Assembly (NCBI GenBank): GCA_001769275.1
Contig: MEOQ01000045.1
Location: 62,001 to 126,000, forward strand
Length of the DNA stretch: 64,000 nt
From: Bacteroidetes bacterium GWF2_43_63
GTDB taxonomy: Bacteria > Bacteroidota > Bacteroidia > Bacteroidales > DTU049
Direction of reading: 5' to 3'
A program made the translations under genes and the position numbers. The notes beneath the pieces are model-generated. The model saw only the letters and a program-made list of their open reading frames with translations. It was not told the origin of the DNA and ran no database searches. The number at the start of each line of letters is the position of its first letter. The first letter of the stretch is position 1. Of the stretch, positions 44,793 to 53,408 are shown one piece after another.

Positions 44793-45677
44793 ATGAAATT
44801 TTCTCTGCGGTCTTATCTGGAATTGCATTTCGTTGTGCTGCTGCTCGGATTCACAGGGATTCTGGGGAAGCTTATTTCATTGCCTGCACCGCATCTGGTT
44901 GTTTTCAGGGTTTTTATTGCCTTTGTTACGCTGTTTTTGTTTCTGAAAATCCGGAAGCAAAATCTTGTTTTGACCCGAAAACAAATATTTTCAGCAATTT
45001 CAATCGGACTGGTTGTGGCTGCACACTGGACAACTTTTTTCTACGCCATTAAACTTTCAAATGTCTCTGTAGCACTAGGATTGCTGGGTGTGGGATCGCT
45101 GTTTACCGCGTTGCTTGAACCGCTCATTTTGCGGCAACGATTTTCGTGGTTTGATATTGTTACTGGGATTTTTATCATTGTCGGCATTTATATCATTTTC
45201 CGTTTCGAGAGCCGCTATGTCGAAGGCATTATTTCCGCCATTGTCTGTTACTTTTTATCTTCTTTATTCAGTGTTCTCAACAAAAAGCAGCAGGAAAAAG
45301 TTCACCCTTCTGTTTTGAGCATGTACGAAATGCTGTTTGCGTTTATTTTTGCGCTGGGGGCACTTCCTTTTCTGATGCCTGAAGCGTTCAGCAATTTCTG
45401 GCCTGGCACTTCCGACCTGTTTTATCTTATTTTGCTGGGAAGTATCTGCTCGGCATATGCATTTACAGCTGCAATAAGATTCATGAAAGAAATGAGTGCG
45501 TTTTTTGTTGTGCTGCATATCAACCTTGAACCGGTCTATGCCATTATTCTGGCCTATCTGATTTTTGGTGAATCCGAACACATGTCTGTTGGCTTTTATG
45601 CTGGAGCTTCGATTATTTTTGCGGCAGTTTTTATTTATCCGTTTCTGAAAAAGCAGAAGAATATAAATCAATCATAA
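44793..45677 (+). CDS. DMT-family (EamA) permease
   Basis: Inner-membrane transporter of the drug/metabolite superfamily. 294 residues with ten hydrophobic segments in two EamA halves; seen: first-helix LLLGFTGILGKLI, the AAHWTTFFYAIKLSNVSVALGLLGVGSLFTALLEPLILRQ region at the end of the first half, and the matching LHINLEPVYAIILAYLIFGE in the second half. The start at 44793 is preferred because it follows the -7 box at 44766 and begins the first helix; the open frame upstream runs through intergenic repeats. The substrate is unknown. Confidence 0.88.
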   Translation: MKFSLRSYLELHFVVLLLGFTGILGKLISLPAPHLVVFRVFIAFVTLFLFLKIRKQNLVLTRKQIFSAISIGLVVAAHWTTFFYAIKLSNVSVALGLLGVGSLFTALLEPLILRQRFSWFDIVTGIFIIVGIYIIFRFESRYVEGIISAIVCYFLSSLFSVLNKKQQEKVHPSVLSMYEMLFAFIFALGALPFLMPEAFSNFWPGTSDLFYLILLGSICSAYAFTAAIRFMKEMSAFFVVLHINLEPVYAIILAYLIFGESEHMSVGFYAGASIIFAAVFIYPFLKKQKNINQS

Positions 45678-45735
45678 AATTTATTCAGGGCATTAAACAT
45701 GCACCCGTTTTTAATATCTTAGTAAAAAATTATTT

Positions 45736-46218
45736 ATGAAAACACTTACCCGCCTTTCAGCTTTGATGCTTTTTCTGATTGTTCCCGTGCTTTCATTTGC
45801 CCAGACCTGGGTAGAATATGAGTGGGAGGAATACAGTACTGAATTTAAAATTCCTTCAGATTTTGAAGTTACTGAGTCTTCTTCGGAAAAATTCAGCGCA
45901 ACCAATGGAGCTATTCTGATGAGCATTTATCCACGGACCGACGAAAGTTTGACATGGGAAGAAATGGAAAATTCGTTAAGGACCTGGACAACAGAAAACG
46001 AAGTTCTTGTAAGCGGAGATATTGTTGAACTCGACGAAGAAAAAATGAACGGGTATTGGGGCGTATTGCTCGAAGGAACAAAGAATGACTACAATGTCGG
46101 CACAATGCTTATTGTCGATCCCGACTTTACCGATATCAGCCTTTATATCTGGGTTGCCTACGATGCCGATCAGGTCGATACCGTACTCGAAATGCTGATG
46201 TCGTTTACTCCGATGTGA
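45736..46218 (+). CDS. hypothetical secreted protein
   Basis: A 160-residue protein with signal peptide MKTLTRLSALMLFLIVPVLSFAQ, then a mature acidic domain starting TWVEYEWEEYSTEFKIPSDFEV. The pattern FKIPSDFEVTES and later WGVLLEGTKNDYNVGTMLIVDPDF, together with VLEMLMSFTPM at the end, resembles small periplasmic domains that appear in stress-linked proteins of Bacteroidota, but I cannot name a family. No metal or catalytic motif. A near-consensus TATCTTAG box lies at 45715-45722. The OmpA gene follows 80 bases later on the same strand. Confidence 0.65.
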   Translation: MKTLTRLSALMLFLIVPVLSFAQTWVEYEWEEYSTEFKIPSDFEVTESSSEKFSATNGAILMSIYPRTDESLTWEEMENSLRTWTTENEVLVSGDIVELDEEKMNGYWGVLLEGTKNDYNVGTMLIVDPDFTDISLYIWVAYDADQVDTVLEMLMSFTPM

Positions 46219-46298
46219 TTCGACAAAAATATTTTTTGAGAAATATACAATTCCGGTCCCGGTTTTCGTTTACCTTTATAACACAAATCTCATTAATT

Positions 46299-47000
46299 AT
46301 GCCGAGCCCGAAATTTCTCATTCCGGTGATTTCTTTTGTTTTATTGTTTTTTTTCATGGATGCCAGGGCGCAGGAACTTGTTCCTACCGATGAAATGGCG
46401 CTGATCATTGTTGTGGTTCACCAGGAAGGGAAGCCCAATGCGGTTGGCGAAACTGTTACTTTTAAAAGCAAAAAAACGGGGAAATCATTTAGAGTTGTTA
46501 CCGGTGCAGATGCCCAGGCCAAATTACTTTTGCCTGAAGGCGACGAATATGAAATGTCGTACAAGGATTTTTTTACCGAAAAAGATTACAGTGTGATGGA
46601 AGTTCCTTCGGAACCCGGCATTGCTACTTATGAAGTCGAAGTAATTTATGAGCCGGCCAAAATGTTTAAGCTCGAAAATGTCTATTTCGATTTTGGTAAA
46701 GCCACATTACGACCCGAATCTTTTCCTTCACTCGATGAACTTGCAGAACTGCTTAAGCTGAAACCAGCCATGGTTATTGAAATTGCCGGCCATACCGACG
46801 ATGTGGGCGAGGATGCTTCAAATCTTACGTTGTCGCAACAACGATCAGAATCAGTCCGGAATTATCTGATCAGAAAAGGAATTGCCGCCAACCGGATTGT
46901 GGCCAAAGGCTATGGTGAAACAATGCCCGTAACTACCGGCACCAGCGACGAAGCGCGTCAGAAAAACCGCCGCACCGAAGTGAAAATACTTTCGCAGTAG
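46299..47000 (+). CDS. OmpA family protein
   Basis: A 233-residue envelope protein. Signal peptide MPSPKFLIPVISFVLLFFFMDARAQ; an N-terminal beta domain (about residues 30-120: MALIIVVVHQEGKPNAVGETVTFKSK, LLLPEGDEYEMSYKDFF) like a carboxypeptidase-regulatory fold; then an OmpA peptidoglycan-binding domain with VYFDFGKATLRPES, IEIAGHTDDVGED, LSQQRSESVRNYLI and AKGYGETMP...RQKNRRTEVKI. The conserved Asp and Arg that hold diaminopimelate are in HTDD and NRRTE. The start at 46299 is picked to give the signal peptide. No barrel or lipobox, so probably periplasmic. Confidence 0.9.
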   Translation: MPSPKFLIPVISFVLLFFFMDARAQELVPTDEMALIIVVVHQEGKPNAVGETVTFKSKKTGKSFRVVTGADAQAKLLLPEGDEYEMSYKDFFTEKDYSVMEVPSEPGIATYEVEVIYEPAKMFKLENVYFDFGKATLRPESFPSLDELAELLKLKPAMVIEIAGHTDDVGEDASNLTLSQQRSESVRNYLIRKGIAANRIVAKGYGETMPVTTGTSDEARQKNRRTEVKILSQ

Positions 47001-47131
47001 CGAAAGATTTACGAGATGAGATTTGAGATATTAGATTTTTGAAGGATAGTGGTTGAAATTAGATTTTGAAACCAGATCCCAAATCAGATCTCAGATCTTA
47101 AATCAAAAATCTTATATCTTATATCACTCAG
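47001..47131. repeat. AT-rich intergenic repeat between convergent genes
   Basis: GATTTGAGAT / AAATCAGATCTCAGATC-type units fill the gap. The last 30 bases (47102-47131) match 44631-44660 and run over the stop codon of the DUF4349 gene. Sequence of the same flavour is seen after the PKD gene (25620-25640). Confidence 0.6.
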
Positions 47132-47811
47132 TTCCACACAAACAGCCACTTCACGCCTTTGTACAAACCAATAAAAATGTATCCGAGTACACCGGGTTGG
47201 GTGCGTTCCTGAATGGAGACATTGATGAGCGAGTAGTCGACCTGCTGATTGATATTTCTGAGCTGCACCTCGAGCAGATCGATTTCCTTATTCAGGCGCT
47301 CCAGCTCTTTTTCCACTTCCAGCGCGGCTTTCACGTCTTCGGCTTTAGCAAGAAGTTCCAGATATCGCTGTCGGGCTTTGTTTGCGTTGTCGAGCCGCAC
47401 CGTCAGGTTGTTGTATTCCATGGTGATGTCTTCGCCGCTGATGTTTTTGTAAGTGACTTTTCCGAGTGTTTCAATTTCTTTCAGCGCGCTGTTCAGGTGT
47501 TCTGATTTCACCCGCACCGAAGTATAATTATTCGAGACAGAAACGGCATAGCCATCATATTTTTTTGCAATGGCAACAACGCTGGCGCTCGCCGAATCCG
47601 GATTTTTCACAGTGATACCAACACCTGCATTGTAAATGATCATCTGATCTTCGTTGAAGCCGGCCAGTTGATCTGATTCTTTTGTTGATTCACTGGATTT
47701 ATAACCACCATCAAATCTGTAATTCACCGATTCGGAGCGGTAGGCGCGTGTTGGCGCTGCACAAGAGGCAAGCATCAGAACAGCCAGAATAAAAAGTGCT
47801 GTGTTTTTCAT
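47128..47811 (-). CDS. DUF4349 domain-containing lipoprotein
   Basis: A 227-residue envelope protein. Lipoprotein signal MKNTALFILAVLMLASC (Cys17). DUF4349 region: MIIYNAGVGITVKNPDSASASVVAIAKKYDGYAVSVSNN, then VRVKSEHLNSALKEIETLGKVTYKNISGEDIT, a long coiled coil (about residues 130-190: DNANKARQRYLELLAKAEDVKAALEVEKELERLNKEIDLLEVQLRN in the sequence), and a C-terminal hydrophobic stretch GVLGYIFIGLYKGVKWLFVW. The domain order is typical. Role unknown; related proteins are near envelope-stress genes. The terminal stop overlaps a dispersed repeat. Confidence 0.88.
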   Translation of the reverse strand: MKNTALFILAVLMLASCAAPTRAYRSESVNYRFDGGYKSSESTKESDQLAGFNEDQMIIYNAGVGITVKNPDSASASVVAIAKKYDGYAVSVSNNYTSVRVKSEHLNSALKEIETLGKVTYKNISGEDITMEYNNLTVRLDNANKARQRYLELLAKAEDVKAALEVEKELERLNKEIDLLEVQLRNINQQVDYSLINVSIQERTQPGVLGYIFIGLYKGVKWLFVWN

Positions 47812-47870
47812 GGTTTGAATTTTAGTTCAAGATACGTAAAAATCAGAAATCCACAAAAAAGGTGTGCACA

Positions 47871-47902
47871 AAAAAACACCTGAATGGATGATCAGGTGTT
47901 TT
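47871..47902 (-). terminator. Intrinsic terminator of the gapA-folE-Bax inhibitor operon
   Basis: On the minus strand AAAACACCTGA pairs with TCAGGTGTTTT across an eight-base loop and is followed by a T run. It lies 19 bases after the Bax inhibitor stop at 47921. Confidence 0.8.
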
Positions 47903-47920
47903 CGGAAAAGGGATAATAAA

Positions 47921-48643
47921 TTATTCGTTTCTTCCAAAGAGACGCAGAAGCATCAGGAAGAGGTTGATGAAGTCGAGATACAGACTGAGAGCGCTGAACA
48001 CAGCCATTTTTCGACCGGCCTCGGGATTGGCCATGGCATATTCCGCGTTCTTTTTGATGCGTTGCATGTCATAGGCAATCAGACCTGTGAAAACGAGTAC
48101 ACCTACAATGGTGATGATGAAATCCATGGTGTCGTTTCGCATGAACATATTCACTACGCTGCCAATGATAATGGCTGTCAGTGCAATCATCAGAATGTTG
48201 CCGAATTTTGTCAAATCCATTTTTGTGGTATAACCGGCAATGGCCATGATGGCAAACATACCTGAGGTGACAACGAATGCCAGCCCAATGGTTCCGAGTT
48301 GGAATGCAAGAAAAATAAAGCCAAGACTGGCTCCCATCAAAGCTGAATACAAAATAAAAATTGCAGACATGGCTGTTGCTGAAAGCTTGTTGTATCCAAA
48401 CGACATCAGAAGAACAAGGCCTAATGGTGCAAGCATAACTATCCAGCCAAGAATGGTCATTCCTGATTCGCTATACAAAAGACGAATCAGAGATTCCTGC
48501 GAGCCGAACAGAAATGAAACCACGGCTGTAATGAGCAGCGCTGCAAACATCCAGGAGAAAACTTTAGCAATAAAGCTGTTTTTGACACCTGCCTGTTCTT
48601 TGGTGAAAACATGCGGATCTGAATAATTGGTGTTGTTTTCCAT
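47921..48643 (-). CDS. Bax inhibitor-1/YccA family membrane protein
   Basis: A 240-residue inner-membrane protein with seven hydrophobic segments. Seen: N-terminal cytosolic tail followed by FIAKVFSWMFAALLITAVVSF, the middle segments with AIFILYSALMGASLGFIFL, and C-terminal VFTGLIAYDMQRIKKNAEYA plus LYLDFINLFLMLLRLFG, the family signature region with the conserved Asp residues of the pH-sensing / ion-leak site. Function in bacteria is a calcium-leak or membrane-protein quality role (family knowledge). Last gene of the gapA unit, followed by a clear terminator. Confidence 0.92.
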   Translation of the reverse strand: MENNTNYSDPHVFTKEQAGVKNSFIAKVFSWMFAALLITAVVSFLFGSQESLIRLLYSESGMTILGWIVMLAPLGLVLLMSFGYNKLSATAMSAIFILYSALMGASLGFIFLAFQLGTIGLAFVVTSGMFAIMAIAGYTTKMDLTKFGNILMIALTAIIIGSVVNMFMRNDTMDFIITIVGVLVFTGLIAYDMQRIKKNAEYAMANPEAGRKMAVFSALSLYLDFINLFLMLLRLFGRNE

Positions 48644-48662
48644 ATTTGTTTTTGTTGATTTT

Positions 48663-49307
48663 TTAATGAAGTTTTGTACTTATCAGCGTCATGAATTCCG
48701 CGCGGGTTTTATCGTTGCGGAATACGCCGGTAAAATCGGAAGTAGTGGTTATGCTGTTCTGTTTTTGAATTCCACGCATCATCATGCAGAGGTGATGAGC
48801 TTCAATAACAACGGCCACTCCAAGTGGTTTCAACACGTCCTGCAAACAGTCTTTTATTTGTGTTGTCAATCGTTCCTGTATCTGCAGTCGTCTCGAAAAT
48901 GCGTCAACAATGCGGGGAATTTTACTTAATCCAACAATATAACCATTGGGAATATAGGCCACATGTGCTTTTCCAAAAAACGGGAGCATGTGGTGTTCGC
49001 ACATGGAATACACTTCGATGTCTTTTACAATCACCATTTCGCGGTAGTCTTCGCGAAACATGGCTGACCGCAGGATCTGTTCAGGATTTGCATGATATCC
49101 ATGCGTGAGAAATTGCATGGATTTGGCAACGCGTTCGGGCGTTTTCAGCAATCCTTCACGTTCCGGATCTTCGCCCAGATGTTTTAGGATTTCGGAATAG
49201 TGAACTTTCAGTTTGTTCAGCGTTTCTTCGTCGTAATGATCGATGCGGTAGTAACTATCGTCAGGGTAATTATCCATCAGATTTTCTTGTTTCATTACAG
49301 GGCTCAT
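48663..49307 (-). CDS. folE: GTP cyclohydrolase I
   Basis: First enzyme of tetrahydrofolate (and other pterin) synthesis: GTP to dihydroneopterin triphosphate. Seen: [39 protein letters not shown] with the zinc Cys and His, [23 protein letters not shown], and [11 protein letters not shown] with the second zinc Cys. 214 residues; the start may be the upstream Met or the MKQEN Met 12 bases later. It lies 26 bases after the small Cys-rich gene and 19 before the Bax inhibitor gene. In an organism with a pterin-containing AOR the pterin of that enzyme comes from the separate moa pathway, so no link is implied. Confidence 0.95.
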   Translation of the reverse strand: MSPVMKQENLMDNYPDDSYYRIDHYDEETLNKLKVHYSEILKHLGEDPEREGLLKTPERVAKSMQFLTHGYHANPEQILRSAMFREDYREMVIVKDIEVYSMCEHHMLPFFGKAHVAYIPNGYIVGLSKIPRIVDAFSRRLQIQERLTTQIKDCLQDVLKPLGVAVVIEAHHLCMMMRGIQKQNSITTTSDFTGVFRNDKTRAEFMTLISTKLH

Positions 49308-49333
49308 GGTTCTGTTTTTTTACCTGAAAATTA

Positions 49334-49522
49334 TTAAGAATTATCACAGGTTTTTCCATGACCGCCACAGCTGCAACCAATAGACTCACCTGTTTTCGGG
49401 TCCTTGGTTGAGCATTGCTTTTTGAACTCACCGCCTTTTATTAAAAACATCTTTATGGCGATGCCGGCAACAGCCAGTCCCACAAGAGCAACGCAGATTA
49501 ATATAACCACAAGTAGGTTCAT
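49334..49522 (-). CDS. small membrane-anchored Cys-rich protein
   Basis: A 62-residue protein: one hydrophobic helix (residues 2-27, LLVVILICVALVGLAVAGIAIKMFLI), then a soluble tail GGEFKKQCSTKDPKTGESIGCSCGGHGKTCDNS with four Cys. Similar one-helix Cys-tail proteins are common in Bacteroidota as unnamed membrane or secreted proteins. The start falls one base after the gapA stop, so it is translated with gapA. The Cys cluster may bind metal or form disulphides outside the membrane. Too short for most gene callers, but the tight packing between gapA and folE supports it. Confidence 0.75.
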   Translation of the reverse strand: MNLLVVILICVALVGLAVAGIAIKMFLIKGGEFKKQCSTKDPKTGESIGCSCGGHGKTCDNS

Positions 49523-49523
49523 G

Positions 49524-50534
49524 TTAATCGAGTTTGCTGAGTTTCACTGCAAGGTCGGCCAATCGCTGCGAGTAGCCATATTCATTGTCGTACCATGAAA
49601 CAATTTTCACCATGTTTCCGCTAATGACCTGCGTAAGCAGTGAATCGAAAATAGATGAATGCGGGTTGTCAATGATATCGACACTAACGAGTGGATCTGT
49701 GGTGTATTCGAGAACACCCTTCATTGGGCCGTCAGCAGCGGCTTTCATGGCAGTATTGATTTCCTGGGCAGTGACAGTTTTTTTCAAAATAACCGTAAGG
49801 TCAACTACAGAGCCATCCGGAGTGGGAACGCGCATCGACAATCCGTCGAGTTTGCCGGTGAGTTCAGGAATCACAAGGCCTATTGCTTTTGCAGCACCGG
49901 TGCTGGTTGGGATGATTGAAACTGCTGCAGCCCGCGCACGGCGCAGATCTTTGTGCGGTGCGTCGAGAATAATCTGATCGTTGGTATAGGAATGAATCGT
50001 GTTCATCAATCCGTGTTCGATGCCGAAAGTGTCGTTCAAGACTTTAGCAACAGGAGCGAGACAGTTGGTTGTGCAGCTGGCATTGCTAACAAGGACATGT
50101 TCTTTGTTCAGCAGATTGTCATTAACTCCGATTACAACGGTAAGGTCAACGTCATCGCTTTTGTCGGCAGGAACACTCAGTGCCACGCGACGCGCACCGG
50201 CAGCCAGATGTTTCTGCAGATCAGCTCTGCTGCGGAAACGGCCGGTACATTCAACCACGATATCCACACCAAGTTCTTTCCATGGAAGATTGGCAGGTTC
50301 CTTCTCGGCATAGATGATGTATTTTTTTTCATTGACAGTGATGCTGTTTTCGTCAGCTATAACTGTTCCGTCAAAACGGCCGTGAACGGAGTCGTATTTG
50401 AGAAGGTGAGCGAGCGTTTTTGCATTAGTGAGGTCGTTTATGGCCACAACTTCCACATCGTTGTTTTTCAATAAAGCCTGAAAGGTAAGGCGTCCGATTC
50501 GGCCAAAACCATTTATTGCTATTTTCTTTTTCAT
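49524..50534 (-). CDS. gapA: glyceraldehyde-3-phosphate dehydrogenase, type I
   Basis: Glycolytic enzyme forming 1,3-bisphosphoglycerate. Seen: N-terminal NGFGRIGR nucleotide-binding turn, Asp34 in AINDL (NAD rather than NADP preference), the active-site SNASCTTNCLAPV with Cys154, the His-containing HSYTNDQ, and WYDNEYGYSQR at the C-terminus. 336 residues is standard. First gene of gapA-small Cys protein-folE-Bax inhibitor, with a -7 box at 50555. Confidence 0.97.
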   Translation of the reverse strand: MKKKIAINGFGRIGRLTFQALLKNNDVEVVAINDLTNAKTLAHLLKYDSVHGRFDGTVIADENSITVNEKKYIIYAEKEPANLPWKELGVDIVVECTGRFRSRADLQKHLAAGARRVALSVPADKSDDVDLTVVIGVNDNLLNKEHVLVSNASCTTNCLAPVAKVLNDTFGIEHGLMNTIHSYTNDQIILDAPHKDLRRARAAAVSIIPTSTGAAKAIGLVIPELTGKLDGLSMRVPTPDGSVVDLTVILKKTVTAQEINTAMKAAADGPMKGVLEYTTDPLVSVDIIDNPHSSIFDSLLTQVISGNMVKIVSWYDNEYGYSQRLADLAVKLSKLD

Positions 50535-50554
50535 GATAATGTTGATTTGTACTG

Positions 50555-50562
50555 CAAAAGTA
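50555..50562 (-). promoter_or_regulatory. Bacteroidota -7 box for gapA operon
   Basis: TACTTTTG on the minus strand, 20 bases before the gapA start. Confidence 0.6.
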
Positions 50563-50597
50563 CAAAATTACTGCATTCATGAAATTTGCCGGAATTG

Positions 50598-52952
50598 TTA
50601 GTAGATAACAGTAATGCCGCCATCCCTTACATGAACAATTCCGCTCGGATCTCTGAATTGAAGCCGGAAAGCATAAACTGCATCAGGGACTACTTTACCA
50701 TTGACATATCCATCCCATTCGAATGAAGGAACCGATGAATAAAACACCAGATTGCCCGTTCGGTCATAGATGCGGATAAAAAAGTCCTCAATCGGAAGAT
50801 TAAGCCCGCTGAGATGGAAACGATCGTTAATACCGTCGCCGTTTGGAGAGATGGCGTTGGGAAAATACAGGGTGTAATCTGGTTTGATGGTGATTGTTTG
50901 CGTGATAGAATCTTTGCATCCGTCAGCATTTTCAACATAAAGCGTGACTGGAAATTCGCCCCAGGTATCCAAAGGATAAGTATGGGTGAATTCGGGGACT
51001 GAGTAAGTTGTGCCATCACTCATAATCCAGTTCCAAAGTACCGGCCCACCCTGCGAATTGTCGAAAAACTGAATAACCGGATTAAATGACGATGCATAGG
51101 GCGGCTGAGAGAAAAATGAAGCCACTGGACTGGGAATTACGGTCAGCTGAACGGTTGCTGTAGCAAAACATCCACTGGCGTTGGAGCCGGTGACTGAATA
51201 AGTAGTAGTAGTAGCAGGTGTTACCTGAAGCTGATCGTTCACTCCGCCCGGAGTTTGATCGAGTGTTGCATCGACCGGGTTGCTTTGCCAAAGGAACGCA
51301 TCGGCTCCGTTTGCTGAAATCTGCGATGTTACTCCGGTGCACATTCTATCGGGTAGGGCTGTAGCTGATACAACAGGTTGTATGTTTACAAAAACGGTCA
51401 CCGTGTCGCTGTCGGCACACTCTCCTAAGCCAGCTACAACGATATAGGTTGAATCCTGGGGTGGGGAAACAGTAATGCTTGCTTGGGTTGCTCCTGTATT
51501 CCAGATAACCGGGGCCGTTGTGACAGCGGTAAGTGTTGCATTCTGTCCTTCGCAAATGGTCTTGTCGGGCCCCGCATCAACATTGGCGATGCCCACAGTA
51601 ACGGCAACGTTATTGGTTGCTGTATGATTGCAGTAGTCTGTAACGGTGACAACATACGTTGTTGTGGTAATTGGTGCAACCAGATGGTTTGTTACAGCAG
51701 GAAGTCCATTGCTCCAGCTATAGGTATAGGGTGGAACACCCATGCTGCCGAGTGCCCAAACAGCAACCGTATCGGCACATATCGAAGTGTCTGGCGCAAT
51801 AAGCACGTTCATCTGGTCATAGTCCAGAATCATGATTTCAACAGTGTCGGATACTGTGTTGCAACTGATTTGATTTTGCAGAACCAGAATAATTGTTTCA
51901 AGACCTTCAACCAGTGTGTCCATGGTTGGACTGATGGTCAGGCAAACCGAGTCGGTGCCCGCAGGAATTGTGAGAGAAGCTGGAATGGTAGCATAATCAA
52001 CACCATTGGTTGCGGTGCCAAGAATTGTATAATTGACCGTAAAATTCGTAGCCGGGGTGCTTGATAATGAAAAACAGGTTGTCACATCGTTGCAGCCAGC
52101 CTCCATGGCGAAGCTTCCGATAGTAGCATCATTTACATAGGTTGAAGCTACATTCAGTGTTGGGCTGGAGAAGCTGTTGGCTTCGAGAAAAACGCCGGAG
52201 TCCAAGTTATAATCAGCGACATCCCCGACAGCCAGTTTGATGTGGTATTGAACACAGGGAGTAACCAAAGCCCATGCGGTCAGCACGGTTGTAAAGCCGT
52301 CGAAAACAATTGTAGTTCCTCCCAGCCCTTCGTTATTTACGAAATACTGGCTGTAGGAGGTGTTGTTGACATTGTTAATTGTTACTGGCAGAGTCGTGTT
52401 GGGAATTTGCGCAATATTACGGCTGCTATAGCTTCATCCTGCCGGGTTTGGACCTGAAATAAAGAACCCAAACACATCGTTATAGTTTGTGCCAACCCAT
52501 TCCAGATATTCCTCAGAACCAAATACATAACGAAATTTTATTGTGTCTGAAACCGGGATGAAGTCAAATTCAATTTTGGCGACATCGCTGATATTTGACG
52601 AAACCAGATTTTGCAGATTTGCATCTGTTCCACCATTGGTGATTTCGTCATTAAAATTAACAGCAGGACTACCAATAGGAAATGAGGTAGTGACAGGTAT
52701 AACAAATCCAGTGCTCATCACAACTCCTGAAGTCAGTCCCAAATTGGTATTGGTTGCGCCAGTTGTAAATTTTGCTATTGATGTTGCAGCGCCGGTATAC
52801 ACAGCATTGCTGTAAGTAATACCAGAGCCAACAAGAAAATCAACATATTGTGAGGCCGTGAGGTTGGAAGTCACAGTGAGCTGCCCGTATCCTTTGATTC
52901 CGGATAGCAAGATTATCAGTGCAAAAAACATCCGGGATAGGAGTGTTTTCAT
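50598..52952 (-). pseudogene. choice-of-anchor L / CHU_C secreted protein gene interrupted by an in-frame TGA
   Basis: One frame of 784 codons with a single TGA at 52434-52436. Before it: signal peptide (FFALIILLSGIKGYGQ) and a choice-of-anchor L domain ending FRYVFGSEEYLEW...FGFFISGPNPAG. After it the same frame resumes the domain at once: SYSSRNIAQIPNTTLPVTINNVN, FVNNEGLGGTTIVFDGFTTVLTA. Then come a Calx-beta-like domain (VNYTILGTATNGVDYATIP), several Ig-like blocks with paired Cys, one PKD-like domain, and a complete type B sorting domain (FPNAISPNGDGINDRF to VTVIY). Homologues usually have Gly or another residue here (PAGG-like), so GGA to TGA is likely. The truncated product would be a 172-residue secreted fragment. 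Downstream internal starts (GTG 52286) lack a signal. Confidence 0.85.
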
Positions 52953-52958
52953 TTTTGT

Positions 52959-53132
52959 TTATTTTAAAATTGTCAATGTTCCGTGATATTCTTTTGCCGG
53001 ATGATGAACGCCGGCCATCTTTTTCAAAACGTAGAAGTGGGTGCCTTCTATGTAGCCGACAGAAATTTGAGCATTGGAGCTAAATAATGTCAACAACAGG
53101 CTAAAAAAAACAGTAATTCGTCTAAGAAACAT
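52959..53132 (-). CDS. small secreted peptide, unknown
   Basis: A 57-residue product: signal peptide MFLRRITVFFSLLLTLFSSNAQ, then a 35-residue mature peptide ISVGYIEGTHFYVLKKMAGVHHPAKEYHGTLTILK. The Met at 53132 is chosen because the -7 box (53157) lies just upstream. It ends six bases before the choice-of-anchor L gene, so it likely shares its promoter. I do not know the family. It could be the remnant of a longer gene, but the signal peptide and tight spacing argue for a real small gene. Confidence 0.55.
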   Translation of the reverse strand: MFLRRITVFFSLLLTLFSSNAQISVGYIEGTHFYVLKKMAGVHHPAKEYHGTLTILK

Positions 53133-53156
53133 GGTAATGAAAAATGGTTTGTCTGG

Positions 53157-53164
53157 CAAAGATA
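53157..53164 (-). promoter_or_regulatory. Bacteroidota -7 box for small peptide / choice-of-anchor L operon
   Basis: TATCTTTG on the minus strand, exact consensus, 24 bases before 53132. Confidence 0.6.
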
Positions 53165-53270
53165 TTATTTGCCAATGGAAAGTTGCATGGCAGTAGTAAT
53201 AATTATTTGATTGGTGTAAATATTATGCTGAATTGCCAATGCTGCATCCATAGTTACGTCGATGGGTGCA

Positions 53271-53376
53271 GTCTGAAAATGGCGGGTTGTTGAAACATTT
53301 CACCATTCCGGCTAGCTATAATCCCGTGATGGGTTCGAAACCCTTCGAGGGAAAACAGACTCTAAATGGAATGTTT
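53271..53376. repeat. Diverged partial relative of the two-hairpin repeat element
   Basis: GTCTGAAAAT (53271-53280) resembles the GTCTCAAAAT end of the 40199 element, ACATTTCACCATTCCGGC (from 53295) differs from its hairpin A arm only by transitions, and AAACATTTCA (53293-53302) is nearly complementary to TGGAATGTTT (53367-53376). Shorter than the other copies and therefore a weaker call. Confidence 0.45.
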
Positions 53377-53383
53377 AAATTGT

Positions 53384-53391
53384 TATCTTTG
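53384..53391 (+). promoter_or_regulatory. Bacteroidota -7 box for the M20 peptidase
   Basis: TATCTTTG, exact consensus, 17 bases before the start at 53409 and directly after the diverged repeat element. Confidence 0.62.
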
Positions 53392-53408
53392 TTTCAAAAT
53401 CCACAACA

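Noticed and set aside
50598-52952. TGA recoded as an amino acid in this organism
   Set aside because: TGA ends many intact genes at the expected place (the giant PKD gene after VTVTY, mrdA, purB, the TamL-like gene), and the two in-frame TGA sites would need different amino acids.
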